Positions 1 through 8,563 of a DNA stretch of 64,000 nt are shown piece by piece. The translations under genes and the position numbers were made by a program. The DNA is from Corynebacterium auris (GTDB taxonomy: Bacteria; Actinomycetota; Actinomycetes; Mycobacteriales; Mycobacteriaceae), in contig NZ_CP047047.1 of NCBI RefSeq assembly GCF_030408575.1, positions 1,599,991 to 1,663,990 of the forward strand, read 5' to 3'. Below the pieces are notes generated by a model. That model made no database searches. It had not been told where the DNA came from and worked only from the letters and a program-made list of their open reading frames with translations. Position 1 is the first letter of the stretch; the number at the start of each line of letters is the position of its first letter.

Positions 1-843
1 CATGGCGAAGACATCCGCGGCCGCAATGACGTCGCGCAGCCGCTCGCTGTCCACAGCGCCGGTGAAGGTGACGGCAGCTCGGTGCTCCGGGGCGAGCTGC
101 TCCGCGAGGCGGTGCAGGCGCCGTCCATACGGGCCGGACCCGACAATGGCGAGGTGTGTGCCGTCGACAAGCGAGCGAATGCGTGGCAACGCCCTGATGA
201 GCTGGTCCTGCCCCTTGCGAGCGACGAGGCGGGAGGCGCACACGACGAGCGGCGCCCGGCCCACCCCGAGCTCAGCTCGGGCCGCCGCGATGCGGTCGGG
301 CGGTATCGGGCGGAAGAAATCCGTATCGAGTGCGGAGGGCACGGCGACAAAGCGCGGGTGCGGCCCGAGCGCGCGACCGAAGCGCGAGAGCGTGTAGCGC
401 GAAATGTAGGTGACCACGTCCGCGCGATCGCCGATGCGGCGCAGCGCCTGGCGGGCTCCGGGCAGCATGGACCAGCCGACCTCATGGCCGTGCGTCGTGG
501 CCACCACCCGGCTCGCCCCGGCCTCGCGGGCGGCCGCACCCAGCAGCGCCAGCGGGGCGGCCGCGCCGAACCAGACGGTGTCGATGTCGCGCTCGCGGAT
601 GATGCGCTGCATCTCGCGGCGCACGGCCGGGGTGGGGAGCATCACCGATCGCGGCCAGCGGATCACCTCGTAGCCGCAGGCCGCGTCCCACAGGCGGGCC
701 GCCTCCGCGTCCTGCGTGGAGGCAAAGACGACGAGCCCGTCCTGTCCGGCCCGCTCGACCAGTGCGGCGGCGTAATCCCTCAAATACGACTGAATCCCGC
801 CCACAGTGGGCGGGAAGTCGTTGGTAACCAGCAGCGTGCGCAT
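1..843 (-). CDS. pimB: PimB'-type mannosyltransferase (GT4), 3' end beyond window
   Basis: GDP-mannose-dependent glycosyltransferase of the GT4 family, expected to add the second mannose to phosphatidylinositol monomannoside at the cytoplasmic face of the membrane, on the route to PIM, LM and LAM. The reading frame is open from ATG at 843 to the window edge (281 codons). The N-terminal GT-B half begins MRTLLVTNDFPPTVGGIQ, and the start of the second Rossmann half is visible (VCASRLVARKGQDQLIRALP, then GSGPYGRRLHRLAE). The ATG overlaps the TGA of the upstream NlpC/P60 gene by one base, so the two are probably translationally coupled. Assignment rests on the motifs and on the pimB'-nlpC-nlpC-qcr order known in corynebacteria. 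The C-terminal ~100 residues lie outside the window. Confidence 0.9.
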   Translation of the reverse strand, partial: MRTLLVTNDFPPTVGGIQSYLRDYAAALVERAGQDGLVVFASTQDAEAARLWDAACGYEVIRWPRSVMLPTPAVRREMQRIIRERDIDTVWFGAAAPLALLGAAAREAGASRVVATTHGHEVGWSMLPGARQALRRIGDRADVVTYISRYTLSRFGRALGPHPRFVAVPSALDTDFFRPIPPDRIAAARAELGVGRAPLVVCASRLVARKGQDQLIRALPRIRSLVDGTHLAIVGSGPYGRRLHRLAEQLAPEHRAAVTFTGAVDSERLRDVIAAADVFAM

Positions 844-1874
844 CAGTAGCGCACGGCGCCCTGGACTGGCATGGAGTTCAGCGGCACGACCTGGACGGGG
901 ATGCCGTAGTCGGAGGCGTGCACGACCTGGCCGTTGCCGATGTACATGCCCACGTGCGTCACACCCGGGTAGTAGCCGATGATGTCCCCCGGCTGCAGCT
1001 GGGACACCGGTACCGGGGTGCCGCCGGCGAGCTGCGCCTGCGAGGTCCGCGGAATCGACTTGCCGTTCTGGCTGTAGGCCCACACCATCAGGCCGGAGCA
1101 GTCGAAGGCGGAGGGGCCGGCGGCCCCCCAGCCGTAGGGCTTGCCCACCTGTGCCAGGGCGGCACCGACGACGCCCTCGCCGGCGCCCGGCAGAAGATCA
1201 GGCACCTCGATCGGGTTGTTCTTGTTTTCCCAGCGGGCGCGCTGCTCCGGGTTCAGGGCGTTGATCCGCTCTTCGACCTGGCTCACCTTCTCGTCGAGCT
1301 CGTCGCGCTCGCGCTCCAGCTTCGCGCGCTTGGAGTCAAGCTGGTTGCGCTGGAACTCGGCCTCGGCCACAGCGATGTTCGCCGCCGTGGCGCGCTCGGC
1401 GGCCTCGTCGTTCGCCTGCCGCAGGGCGTCGAGGGTGCGGTCCGCGTTGCGGGAAACCGCACCGAGGTATGCCGCGCGGTCGATGAACGCCTGGGGGTTG
1501 TCCGCCCCCAGGCTGGTGATGATGGTGTCCGCCGTGCTGGTCCGGTTCGCAGACGCTGCGATGGTGTCAAAGGCCTCCCGCTTGGACTCGCGGGCGGCGA
1601 TCGCTTCCTCCGCCTCGGTCCGGGTCCGCTCCACCCGGTCGCGCAGCTCGCCGAGGCGGCCCTCCGCGCTCGCGATCTCGTCCTCAATGCTCTTGAGTTC
1701 TTCGCTCTTTCCGGTGGCCTCCTGCGAGAGGGTTTCCACCTCGTCGATCAGAGCGTCCACGTCGTCGGCCCGGGCTGACACGGCCACGGAGCTGACGACG
1801 GTGGCCCCGAGAGCGAAGGCGGACACCGTGGCGCGTGCGGCGCTGTGGCGGGGTCGGAGGGAATGCTTGCCCAC
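843..1874 (-). CDS. Secreted NlpC/P60 peptidoglycan hydrolase with N-terminal coiled coil
   Basis: Predicted D,L-endopeptidase of the RipA type (343 aa) that cleaves peptidoglycan stem peptides outside the membrane. After a signal peptide (ATVSAFALGATVVSSVAVSA, then RADD) comes about 180 residues of heptad-rich, Glu/Arg-rich coiled coil, then a C-terminal NlpC/P60 domain with the catalytic Cys in FDCSGLMVWAYS and the His in THVGMYIGNG. I place the start at GTG 1874 because AAAGAGG lies 5-6 bases upstream; an in-frame GTG at 1889 would place that SD inside the gene. It overlaps pimB by one base. The architecture matches the cg2401/cg2402 pair of C. glutamicum, involved in cell separation. No terminator separates it from pimB. 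Confidence 0.93.
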   Translation of the reverse strand: MGKHSLRPRHSAARATVSAFALGATVVSSVAVSARADDVDALIDEVETLSQEATGKSEELKSIEDEIASAEGRLGELRDRVERTRTEAEEAIAARESKREAFDTIAASANRTSTADTIITSLGADNPQAFIDRAAYLGAVSRNADRTLDALRQANDEAAERATAANIAVAEAEFQRNQLDSKRAKLERERDELDEKVSQVEERINALNPEQRARWENKNNPIEVPDLLPGAGEGVVGAALAQVGKPYGWGAAGPSAFDCSGLMVWAYSQNGKSIPRTSQAQLAGGTPVPVSQLQPGDIIGYYPGVTHVGMYIGNGQVVHASDYGIPVQVVPLNSMPVQGAVRY

Positions 1875-2007
1875 TGAGTCCTCTTTCACATCCTGGGCCG
1901 TCGCGGTTCGTCGCGTTGATACGGCACCATCTTTACAAAACCGTTATCTCAATATAGTCCATTCTCGGCGGGAATCAAGTGACCATAAAAAACCGCTTTG
2001 ACCAGCC

Positions 2008-2050
2008 AAAAATGGCGAAACCCGCCCAGCCGGACATCCGGGGGCGGGTG
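2008..2050 (-). terminator. Rho-independent terminator after the second NlpC/P60 gene
   Basis: On the minus strand an 8-bp stem (ACCCGCCC at 2020-2027 with GGGCGGGT at 2042-2049) is followed by TTTCGCCATTTTT. It lies just downstream of the stop at 2083, so it should end the riboswitch-controlled NlpC/P60 transcript before the next gene. Confidence 0.65.
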
Positions 2051-2060
2051 GAGCGCCTCG

Positions 2061-2090
2061 AGCTAGAAGCGCCTAGAAGCGCCTAGAAGC
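2061..2090. repeat. Three tandem 10-bp units at the NlpC/P60 stop codon
   Basis: The unit gcctagaagc is repeated (first copy agctagaagc, then two exact copies, 10-bp period). Read on the minus strand it repeats the last coding codon and the stop (TTCTAG) three times. The first TAG met (2085-2083) is the functional stop, so the further copies lie in the 3' untranslated region. Confidence 0.85.
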
Positions 2091-2718
2091 GCACAGCCGA
2101 GTGAACCGGCATCATGTGCAGCGGACGCTCCCCGACCGGGGTGCCGCTGTTGAGCGCGTCGATGATCTTGCCGTTGCCCGCGTAGATGGCAACGTGGGAG
2201 GCGCCGCCGTAGTACGCGACGATGTCACCCGGCTGCAGCTGGTCCAGCGGGACCGGGGTGCCCGCGGAGGCCTGAGCCTGGGAGGTGCGGGGGATCGCCT
2301 TGCCCGCCTGAGCGTAGACCCAGGAGGTGAAGCCGGAGCAGTCGAAGGCGTCGGGGCCGGAGGCACCGTAGACGTAGGGAGCGCCGATCTTGGTGCGCGC
2401 AATCTCAACGATGCGCTCGCCCGGGGTTTTTGCGCTCGCCGCCGGGGCGGGAGCGGACGCGGGGTTCGCCGAAGCCGGAGCGTTGTAGTTCGCCGTGCCC
2501 TGCTCGGCCAGGGAGGGGATCCACTGGGTCACGCCGGGGATCTTCTCGATGTGGGGGACGTTCTCGATCCCCTGGACCTCGACCGAGTAGTTCGTGTTCG
2601 GGATCCGCACCTCGGCGGCGTTCGCGGCAGGGCTCAGCAGGGCCGCACCCGCGGCGACGGCGGTCGCGGTAGCGAGGTTGCGGGTCACGGTCTTGTTCTG
2701 GCGGCGGTGTTTAGCCAC
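2083..2718 (-). CDS. Secreted NlpC/P60 peptidoglycan hydrolase, riboswitch-controlled
   Basis: Small secreted cell-wall endopeptidase (211 aa). A signal peptide (NLATATAVAAGAALLSPAAN) leads to a short linker rich in Ala and Pro and a C-terminal NlpC/P60 domain with catalytic Cys in FDCSGFTSWVYAQ and His in ASHVAIYAGNG. The start is taken as GTG 2718 because GGAGAAAG sits four bases upstream; ATG 2736 would put that SD inside the gene. Its C-terminal domain is close to that of the neighbouring 343-aa protein, but the coiled coil is missing, so this is probably a divergent duplicate. Its leader holds a ydaO-type c-di-AMP riboswitch, linking expression to cell-wall and osmotic signalling. Confidence 0.93.
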   Translation of the reverse strand: MAKHRRQNKTVTRNLATATAVAAGAALLSPAANAAEVRIPNTNYSVEVQGIENVPHIEKIPGVTQWIPSLAEQGTANYNAPASANPASAPAPAASAKTPGERIVEIARTKIGAPYVYGASGPDAFDCSGFTSWVYAQAGKAIPRTSQAQASAGTPVPLDQLQPGDIVAYYGGASHVAIYAGNGKIIDALNSGTPVGERPLHMMPVHSAVRF

Positions 2719-2737
2719 TGACTTTCTCCATATCATC

Positions 2738-2898
2738 TCAGTCGCCTACCGGGTTAGCTGTCGGGTTGGGCCTGAGAGTCGGCCCTGGTGCACTCCGCGG
2801 CGATCTACCGCCGCCCTTGCGCCCCATTCACCCCAGGGAGTGGCCTCGTGGCCGTCGTGGTTCCCCGGCTCCCGCCCTTCGAGCGGGATTCGGCTATA
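2738..2898 (-). promoter_or_regulatory. ydaO/yuaA-type c-di-AMP riboswitch
   Basis: Read on the minus strand, the leader contains in order the conserved blocks of the ydaO-yuaA class: GCCGAATCC, GAGCCGGGGAACCA, GGGGTGAAT, GGGCCGACTCTCAGGCCC, AACCCGACAGCTAACC and GGTAGGC, ending about 15 nt before the SD of the NlpC/P60 gene. This class binds cyclic di-AMP and in actinobacteria commonly precedes NlpC/P60 and Rpf genes. The short distance to the SD suggests control of initiation or of a short expression platform; ligand binding usually lowers expression. The match is by eye, but the block order and spacing make it secure. Confidence 0.93.
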
Positions 2899-3195
2899 TG
2901 TCCTTGTGCGAATCGCGTCCGACTATGTCGTCGCAATGTCTCGGTAAGATTACGAAACGGATACGGCTCTTGTCCAACGCGACACCCGTTATCGCACCGT
3001 TATTTTGCCGCAGGGCCATTTCGCCGTAGAAAGTTGCCCGGTTCCCGCCGCGAGTCCAGCTCGCTTACCGACGCCAAAAAGGCGCCCTGAACACGCCATA
3101 CGCACGCTCGCACGGGCACCTCACAGTTGGGTCGTGCCGGGCCGCCCGCCCACTACAGGCCGTATAGTGATTTACCTCACATCACGAAAAGATCA
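2899..3195. other. Promoter and upstream region of the riboswitch-controlled gene, no CDS seen
   Basis: No coding sequence is supported here. A weak sigma-A-like promoter pointing left may be TTGGAC (2972-2977) and TAATCT (2947-2952) with 19-bp spacing, about 50 nt before the riboswitch; this is tentative. The rest appears to be upstream control region and the distal flank of the qcrB terminator. Confidence 0.35.
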
Positions 3196-3230
3196 CGAAA
3201 AAACCCCTCCCCGGCACCGGGGAAGGGCAC
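3196..3230 (-). terminator. Terminator of the ctaE-qcrCAB operon
   Basis: Minus-strand hairpin CCCTTCCCCGG/CCGGGGAGGG followed by six T residues, about 20 nt after the qcrB stop. Classical rho-independent form. Confidence 0.92.
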
Positions 3231-3248
3231 TTTCTTAAGGCGCTCGCC

Positions 3249-4865
3249 TTAGGTGGCGTTGCGGTCGGAGGAACCCTTGGTCTCCTCCAGAGCGCGTACG
3301 GTTTCGGTCTCCTCGTGGTGCCGGCGACCCTCCGCGTCGCGGACGCGCTCCGTGACATCCAGCTCGCGGGAGCTGAAGGTCCCGAGGGTCTCGGCGTCGG
3401 AGTAGCCGAGCTCGTTGAGCTGCTTCGGCACACGCGCGCCGGCGTACTCCAGCGGCACGGGGTGGCCTTCCTCGTCCACCGGGCCGAGCGGCTGGTGAAT
3501 CTCGACGAAGGCGCCGTTCGGCAGCTTCTTGATCACACCAGTCTCGATGCCGTGCTCCAGCACCTCACGGTCGGAGCGCTGCAGGCCCACGCAGATGCGG
3601 TAGGTGATGAAGTAGGCCAGCGGGGGCAGCACGATCAGGCCGATTCGGCCGAACCACGTCATGGCGTTCAGCGAGATCTCGAAGAAGTGGGCCACGTGGT
3701 CGTTACCGCCGGAGATGGTCAGCAGCAGGAAGAAGACGATGCCCATCACGCCGAGGCCCGTGCGCGTCGGCACGTCGCGGGGTCGCTGAAGCAGGTTGTG
3801 GTGGGCTTTGTCGCCGGTGACCTTCTGCTCGATGAAGGGGTAGGCGAACAGGAGGACGACCATGATGCCACACATCAGGGCGACCCAGAAGGCGCCCGGG
3901 ATGGTGTAGTTGCCCAGATACAGCTCCCACGCGGGCATGACACGCGCAGCGCCGTCCGTCCACAACATGTACACGTCCGGCTGCGAACCAGCAGACACCT
4001 GTGAGGGGTTGTACGGCCCGATCGTCCAGATGCTGTTGATGGTGGTCAGGCCCGCCATGCCCGCGAGAACAGCGAAGACGATGAACATGTAGGCGATGGC
4101 CTTGACGGCGAACACCGGCAAAATGCGCACGCCCACGACGTTGTTCTCGGTACGGCCCGGCCCCGGGAACTGCGTGTGCTTCTGGAACCACACCAACAGC
4201 AGGTGGGCCGCGACCAGGGCAAGGATGATGCCCGGCAGGACCAGCACGTGCAGGATGTAGAAGCGGTCCAGCATCAGGTCGGACGGGAAGTCACCGCCGA
4301 AGATCGCCCAGTGCATCCAGGTGCCAACGATCGGGATACCGACGATGATGGCGGACATGATGCGCAGGCCCACGCCGGAGAGCAGATCGTCGGGCAGGGA
4401 GTAGCCGAGGAAGCCCTCGGCCATGCCGAGCAGGATGAGGGTGACGCCGATGACCCAGTTCGCCTCGCGCGGGCGGCGGAAGGCGCCGGTGAAGAAGATG
4501 CGCATCATGTGGGCGAACATCGCCATCATGAACATCAGTGCGGCCCAGTGGTGCATCTGGCGAACGAAAAGCCCGCCGCGCACGCCGAAGGAGATGTCCA
4601 GGGTGGTCGCGTACGCTCGCGACATCTCCACACCGTTGAGCGGGAGGTAGTCACCGTCGTAGATGACCTTGGTGATGGAGGGGTCAAAGAACAGCGCGAG
4701 GTAGATGCCCGTCAGCAGCAGCACGATGAAGCTGTAAAGCGCCACCTCGCCGAGCATGAAGGACCAGTGGGTCGGGAAGACCTTGTTCAACTGGGGCCGC
4801 AGGGCCCCGGAGATCGTGTAGCGCGAATCAACGTTGTCCGCGGCTTGTGCAAGTTTAGTGCTCAT
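3249..4865 (-). CDS. qcrB: Cytochrome bc1 complex, cytochrome b subunit
   Basis: Diheme cytochrome b of the menaquinol-cytochrome c reductase, a membrane protein of the bc1-aa3 supercomplex. At 538 aa it is longer than mitochondrial cytochrome b because of the ~120-residue hydrophilic C-terminal tail typical of actinobacteria. Heme-ligand helices carry the HH and H patterns ([34 protein letters not shown]), with several further membrane segments. ATG 4865 overlaps the qcrA TAA by one base (TAATG). It is last in the operon ctaE-qcrC-qcrA-qcrB and is followed by a strong terminator. Identity is secure. Confidence 0.98.
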   Translation of the reverse strand: MSTKLAQAADNVDSRYTISGALRPQLNKVFPTHWSFMLGEVALYSFIVLLLTGIYLALFFDPSITKVIYDGDYLPLNGVEMSRAYATTLDISFGVRGGLFVRQMHHWAALMFMMAMFAHMMRIFFTGAFRRPREANWVIGVTLILLGMAEGFLGYSLPDDLLSGVGLRIMSAIIVGIPIVGTWMHWAIFGGDFPSDLMLDRFYILHVLVLPGIILALVAAHLLLVWFQKHTQFPGPGRTENNVVGVRILPVFAVKAIAYMFIVFAVLAGMAGLTTINSIWTIGPYNPSQVSAGSQPDVYMLWTDGAARVMPAWELYLGNYTIPGAFWVALMCGIMVVLLFAYPFIEQKVTGDKAHHNLLQRPRDVPTRTGLGVMGIVFFLLLTISGGNDHVAHFFEISLNAMTWFGRIGLIVLPPLAYFITYRICVGLQRSDREVLEHGIETGVIKKLPNGAFVEIHQPLGPVDEEGHPVPLEYAGARVPKQLNELGYSDAETLGTFSSRELDVTERVRDAEGRRHHEETETVRALEETKGSSDRNAT

Positions 4866-6088
4866 TAGGACTTACGCTCCCAGAATGCCGGGCCGACGGG
4901 CTCAATGAAGTTTCCGTTGGCAACGAGGTATCCGTCTTCGTCAATCGTCACAGGCAGCTGCGGCAGCGCGCGGGCGGCGGGCCCGAAGACCGGCTTTCCG
5001 TAGTGCAGCGCGTCGAACTGCGACTGGTGGCACGGGCACAGGATGCGGTTGGTCTGCGCCTCATAGAGCGAGGTGGGGCAACCGATGTGCGTGCAGATCT
5101 TGGAGTAGGCGTAGTAGTCGCCGTAGTGGAAGGACTCCTGGCCTTCGCGCTCGATGACCTTCGCCGCATCATCCGAGCGGAGGCGGATGAGCATGACGGC
5201 GTTGCGAGGGCCGTGGATGGAGTGCATGTGGTTTTCGTACACGTCGCGCTCCGCGTCGTACTCGACTCCGTCGTTGACGTCCTCCGGGTAGAGCGGGAAG
5301 ACCGTCTCCATCGACGCCGCGGCGAGGTCCTCGGGGCGCATGCGCACCAGGCGGGACACGCCCGCCGTCGTGTAGTGCGACCCGCCGGCGCCTTCGTGCA
5401 GCTCAGCGATCGCGCCGGTGTCGCGGCCAAGGTAGATCTTCTGGCCCTGGTCCGCCAGCGTCCAGCCGTGGGTCCACAGGGTGCCGTCGCCCTCGTAGCC
5501 GAGCTCGTGGCGCGGGCGCCACGGGTCCTTGATCAGGCCGCCGAGCGGCGCGGCGATCATCAGGCCGCTCAGGATCGCCGAGGTGCCCAGCAGCCCCTTC
5601 AGCGCGGTGCGGCGGCCGAGGGTCGACGTCTGCCAGGCGTCGTTAAGCAATGCCGTCGTCGTGCGTCGATCGAGCTCGCTGGAGCGGCCGTCGTGACGGC
5701 GCTGCACCGAGATCTCTTCGGGGATGAACTTCTTCACGTACTGCACAGTCGCGATACCCAGCGAACCGAGCCCCAGCATGGAGGTCAGGCCGAGCAGCGG
5801 GGTGTACGCGTTGTAGATCGCCAGCCCCTCGTCGCCGTGGAAGCGCGGCTCCCACGGCCAGAACAGGTACACGGCGAGGAACGCGATCCCGGAAATCACC
5901 GAGATCGTCAGCCAGATACCGATGCCGCGCGCCGCCGCCTTCTCCCGCGGGTCGCCCTCGACCGGGTAGCGCTCCTTGCGGAACGCGACGGTGACGTCGT
6001 CGAGCTCCGTGCCAAGCGCCGCGAGCTCGGCGTTGTTCATCTTGTCCAACTCAGCGTCGGTGTAGTTCTTCTTCTCTTCGTTGCTCAT
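4865..6088 (-). CDS. qcrA: Cytochrome bc1 complex, Rieske iron-sulfur subunit
   Basis: Rieske [2Fe-2S] protein that passes electrons from menaquinol to the diheme cytochrome c1 (QcrC). The 407-aa product has three hydrophobic segments in its N-terminal half, the actinobacterial form, instead of one. The cluster motifs are CTHIGC and CPCHQS near residues 330-355. The start is ATG 6088 (MSNEEKKNY), which overlaps the qcrC TGA in an ATGA arrangement; the longer open frame up to 6145 lies inside qcrC. The downstream qcrB start overlaps its stop, so the three qcr genes are translationally coupled. Confidence 0.97.
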   Translation of the reverse strand: MSNEEKKNYTDAELDKMNNAELAALGTELDDVTVAFRKERYPVEGDPREKAAARGIGIWLTISVISGIAFLAVYLFWPWEPRFHGDEGLAIYNAYTPLLGLTSMLGLGSLGIATVQYVKKFIPEEISVQRRHDGRSSELDRRTTTALLNDAWQTSTLGRRTALKGLLGTSAILSGLMIAAPLGGLIKDPWRPRHELGYEGDGTLWTHGWTLADQGQKIYLGRDTGAIAELHEGAGGSHYTTAGVSRLVRMRPEDLAAASMETVFPLYPEDVNDGVEYDAERDVYENHMHSIHGPRNAVMLIRLRSDDAAKVIEREGQESFHYGDYYAYSKICTHIGCPTSLYEAQTNRILCPCHQSQFDALHYGKPVFGPAARALPQLPVTIDEDGYLVANGNFIEPVGPAFWERKS

Positions 6089-6933
6089 GAGCGCGATCCA
6101 ATCCAGATAGCAGCGGCGGCGACAAGGGTGATGCCGATGACCCACATGGCGATACCCTCGGAGACCGGTCCGAGGCCGCCGAGCGCGTAGCCCGCCGGGC
6201 TCGGGGTCTCCTTCGACGACTTGATGAAGGCGATAATGTCCTTCTTCTCATCCGCGGTGAGCTGGCGGTCCGAGAACTTGGGCATGTTCTGCGGGCCGGT
6301 CAGCATCGCCTGGTAGATCTCCTGCTCGTTCGCCGGGTCCAAGGTCGGCGCGTACTTGCCGGAGGACAGCGCGCCGCCGCGGCCGGTGAAGTTGTGGCAG
6401 GAAGCGCAGTTGAGGCGGAAGAGCTCGCCGCCGCGGGCGACGTCAGCCTCCTGGATCTGGCCGTCGTAGTTCTTCCCGCGCAGCGACTCCATCGCGACGG
6501 ACCCGTCCGGGTCGTAGACGATCTCCGGGCCGCCACCGTTGGCGGCAACGTAGGCGGCCATGGCGAGCGCCTGGGCCTCCGTGTAACGCGGGCGCTTGCG
6601 CTCGGCCTGGGCGTCGTTGGACATCATCGGCATGCGACCGGAGTTGACCTGGAAGTAGACCGCACCTTCACCGGTACCGATGAGCGAGGGCCCGCGATCC
6701 TGCACGCCCTGCAGGTTCGCGCCGTGGCAGGTAATGCAGGCGCTCTCGTAGAGGTCCTTGCCCTCCTGGATGAGCGCTTGCTCGTCACGCTGGGCCGTAG
6801 CCACCTGCGCGTTGGGGGCAAGCGCCGTGGCTAGGAAACCGGCGCCGGTCAGGCCGAACGTCAGCGCGGCGGCGCCGGCGACGGTGCGCCGGATTTTGCG
6901 GCGGCTCCGCGTCTTCTTTGGGGTGTTTTCCAT
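6085..6933 (-). CDS. qcrC: Cytochrome bc1 complex, diheme cytochrome c subunit
   Basis: Membrane-anchored diheme cytochrome c1 (282 aa). Two CXXCH heme sites are visible, CITCH near residue 66 and CASCH near residue 170. An N-terminal hydrophobic segment ([19 protein letters not shown]) and a C-terminal one ([18 protein letters not shown]) hold both ends in the membrane. Actinobacteria lack soluble cytochrome c for this step, so the second heme domain hands electrons directly to the CuA site of CtaC. It lies 80 nt after ctaE and overlaps qcrA by 4 bases. Confidence 0.97.
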   Translation of the reverse strand: MENTPKKTRSRRKIRRTVAGAAALTFGLTGAGFLATALAPNAQVATAQRDEQALIQEGKDLYESACITCHGANLQGVQDRGPSLIGTGEGAVYFQVNSGRMPMMSNDAQAERKRPRYTEAQALAMAAYVAANGGGPEIVYDPDGSVAMESLRGKNYDGQIQEADVARGGELFRLNCASCHNFTGRGGALSSGKYAPTLDPANEQEIYQAMLTGPQNMPKFSDRQLTADEKKDIIAFIKSSKETPSPAGYALGGLGPVSEGIAMWVIGITLVAAAAIWIGSRS

Positions 6934-7013
6934 CTTCTTCCCTTTAGCGACTCGTGAGGAATATGCGAAACGACGACTATCGGTGGCTCAATGAGCCCCA
7001 GCGACCTCGCTCG

Positions 7014-7634
7014 TTACTGGACGAGGTAGAGCGTGACAAACACGCCGATCCAAATGACGTCGACGAAGTGCCAGTAGTAGGAGGTGGCCATCGCCGCGGT
7101 CGCCTGCGCCGGGGTGAACTTCGCCTTGGAGATGCGGAGGAGAATCACGCAGAAGGCGATGATGCCGGCTGTCACGTGCGCCATGTGGAAGCCCGTGATG
7201 ATGTAGAACATCGAGCCGTACACACTGGCCTGCGGGGTCACGCCATTGAGCACCATCTCGGCCCACTCGAACGCCACGAGGCCGAGGAACACGACGCCAA
7301 GCGCGATGGTGACCCCGAACCACTTGCGAAGACCGAACACGTCACCACGCTCCGCCGCGAAGACCCCGAACTGCGAGGTCACGGAGGAGCTAATCAGGAC
7401 GATGGTGATGACCAGGCCGAACAGCACGTTGAGGTGCTCGGTCTGGTGCTCCCAGTCCCCAGCGGTCATGCCGTTGGCGCGCGACGTGAAGTACATCGCG
7501 AACAGCCCGGCGAAGAACATCAACTCTTGGGCGAGGAACGCAATGGTGCCCACGCTGACCATGTTCGGCCGGTTCAGCATCGGGACACGCCCTTGCGGCG
7601 TCGCCATACCTTGGTTAGAAATTGCGGTCGTCAC
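7014..7634 (-). CDS. ctaE: Cytochrome aa3 oxidase subunit III
   Basis: Subunit III of the proton-pumping aa3 oxidase (206 aa), an integral membrane protein with five hydrophobic segments and the family sequences MVSVGTIAFLAQELMFFAGL and GFHMAHVTAGIIAF. The start is GTG 7634 (VTTAISNQG). It heads the transcription unit ctaE-qcrC-qcrA-qcrB, and the co-location of an oxidase subunit with the bc1 genes reflects their supercomplex. A perfect GlxR-type palindrome lies about 270 bp upstream. Confidence 0.96.
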   Translation of the reverse strand: MTTAISNQGMATPQGRVPMLNRPNMVSVGTIAFLAQELMFFAGLFAMYFTSRANGMTAGDWEHQTEHLNVLFGLVITIVLISSSVTSQFGVFAAERGDVFGLRKWFGVTIALGVVFLGLVAFEWAEMVLNGVTPQASVYGSMFYIITGFHMAHVTAGIIAFCVILLRISKAKFTPAQATAAMATSYYWHFVDVIWIGVFVTLYLVQ

Positions 7635-8064
7635 GCATGTCAGTATCGCCTTTTTTTACCTGGAAGTCATCTCAAACACCCCCGTCACCACGCTGACTTC
7701 ACGCCAACAACCTGCCCTTTTGGCCCTAGCAGATAGCGCACAAAAATTTTTCCAAAACGCCGGGAACTTTTTTCACGCGCTTTACGACGTCCATCACCGC
7801 AGGTCACAACAGTCTCCGCGCAAACCTTTTTCGGGGCGCTTACTCACGGCCGCGATCCCTGGCCGCGCAGCGCGCACAGGTTGCTTTACGCCGACGGTTT
7901 TCCTGTGAGGAGAGTCACAGATAAATGCGCCCCGTTCCCCCTGGTTGCCAACTTTCGGTTGACCCCCTTCTTCGGCGCGGCCCTTCCGGAACACGGCACG
8001 CCGCGCCTGGGACACAGCGCCGGCTCCCCCCCCAGCACCGGCGGTGCACCGCCGCTAAGGCGCA
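7635..8064. other. ctaE upstream region, no CDS seen
   Basis: About 430 bp without a supported gene. It should contain the leftward promoter of ctaE-qcrCAB, and it holds the GlxR-like site at 7904-7919 described separately. A GC-rich palindrome (CGGCGGTGCACCGCCG) lies near 8038-8054, next to the ctaF terminator. Short AT tracts around 7740-7780 could be promoter elements, but no convincing -35/-10 pair was found. Confidence 0.4.
7904..7919. promoter_or_regulatory. Perfect GlxR (CRP-family) binding-site motif
   Basis: The sequence TGTGAGGAGAGTCACA fits the cAMP-dependent GlxR/CRP palindrome TGTGA-N6-TCACA exactly. GlxR is known to control ctaE-qcrCAB and ctaCF in C. glutamicum. The site lies about 270 bp upstream of the ctaE start, compatible with activation only if the promoter is distal. 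Confidence 0.7.
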
Positions 8065-8100
8065 GCAAAAAACCCGCCACCGGGCGCTGGTGGCGGGGTA
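8065..8100 (-). terminator. Terminator of the ctaCF operon
   Basis: On the minus strand CCCGCCACC (8097-8089) pairs with GGTGGCGGG (8081-8073) and is followed by six T residues. It begins 14 nt after the ctaF stop and should separate ctaCF from ctaE-qcrCAB transcription. Confidence 0.93.
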
Positions 8101-8113
8101 AGGCGCGTGGGGC

Positions 8114-8545
8114 TTAGTGCTTCTCGCGCGGGATGCTGTACTGCATGTTCAACTGCGTGCCGGTCCAGATCAGCAGGACGGCGCCGATCGCAGCGAGCCA
8201 CAGCTGCCAGAACGCGAGCCCAAGGCCGAGGAAGAACACGGCACCGGACATGGCGAAGGGCCAGATGGAGTGCGGGGAGAAGAAGCCGAGGACGCCAGCG
8301 CCGTCCTCGATCTCCGCCTCCTCCCAGTCCTCAGGCACGATGTCCATGCGACGCTCGGTGAAGTCGAGGTAAACGGCCATCATGAAGGACAGAGCCGTGG
8401 CGAGAATGAGCGCGACACCGCCGACCCACTCGACGCCGAAGAGGTAAGCGTCGTCGCCGATCCACGCCGTCGACATGATGTAGAAGACACCAATCAAGAG
8501 GAGGAAGGTGCCAATGGCGTAGAAGACTTTAGATCCAGTTCCCAT
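8114..8545 (-). CDS. ctaF: Cytochrome aa3 oxidase subunit IV
   Basis: Small actinobacterial subunit IV of the aa3 oxidase (143 aa), with four hydrophobic segments in two pairs separated by an acidic stretch (VPEDWEEAEIEDG). It belongs to the actinobacterial cytochrome c oxidase subunit 4 family, recognised from STAWIGDDAYLFG and the C-terminal TQLNMQYSIPREKH. It sits 18 nt downstream of ctaC and is followed by a strong terminator, so ctaC-ctaF form a two-gene operon. Confidence 0.95.
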   Translation of the reverse strand: MGTGSKVFYAIGTFLLLIGVFYIMSTAWIGDDAYLFGVEWVGGVALILATALSFMMAVYLDFTERRMDIVPEDWEEAEIEDGAGVLGFFSPHSIWPFAMSGAVFFLGLGLAFWQLWLAAIGAVLLIWTGTQLNMQYSIPREKH

Positions 8546-8563
8546 TGTCCAGTTCTCTCTTTC

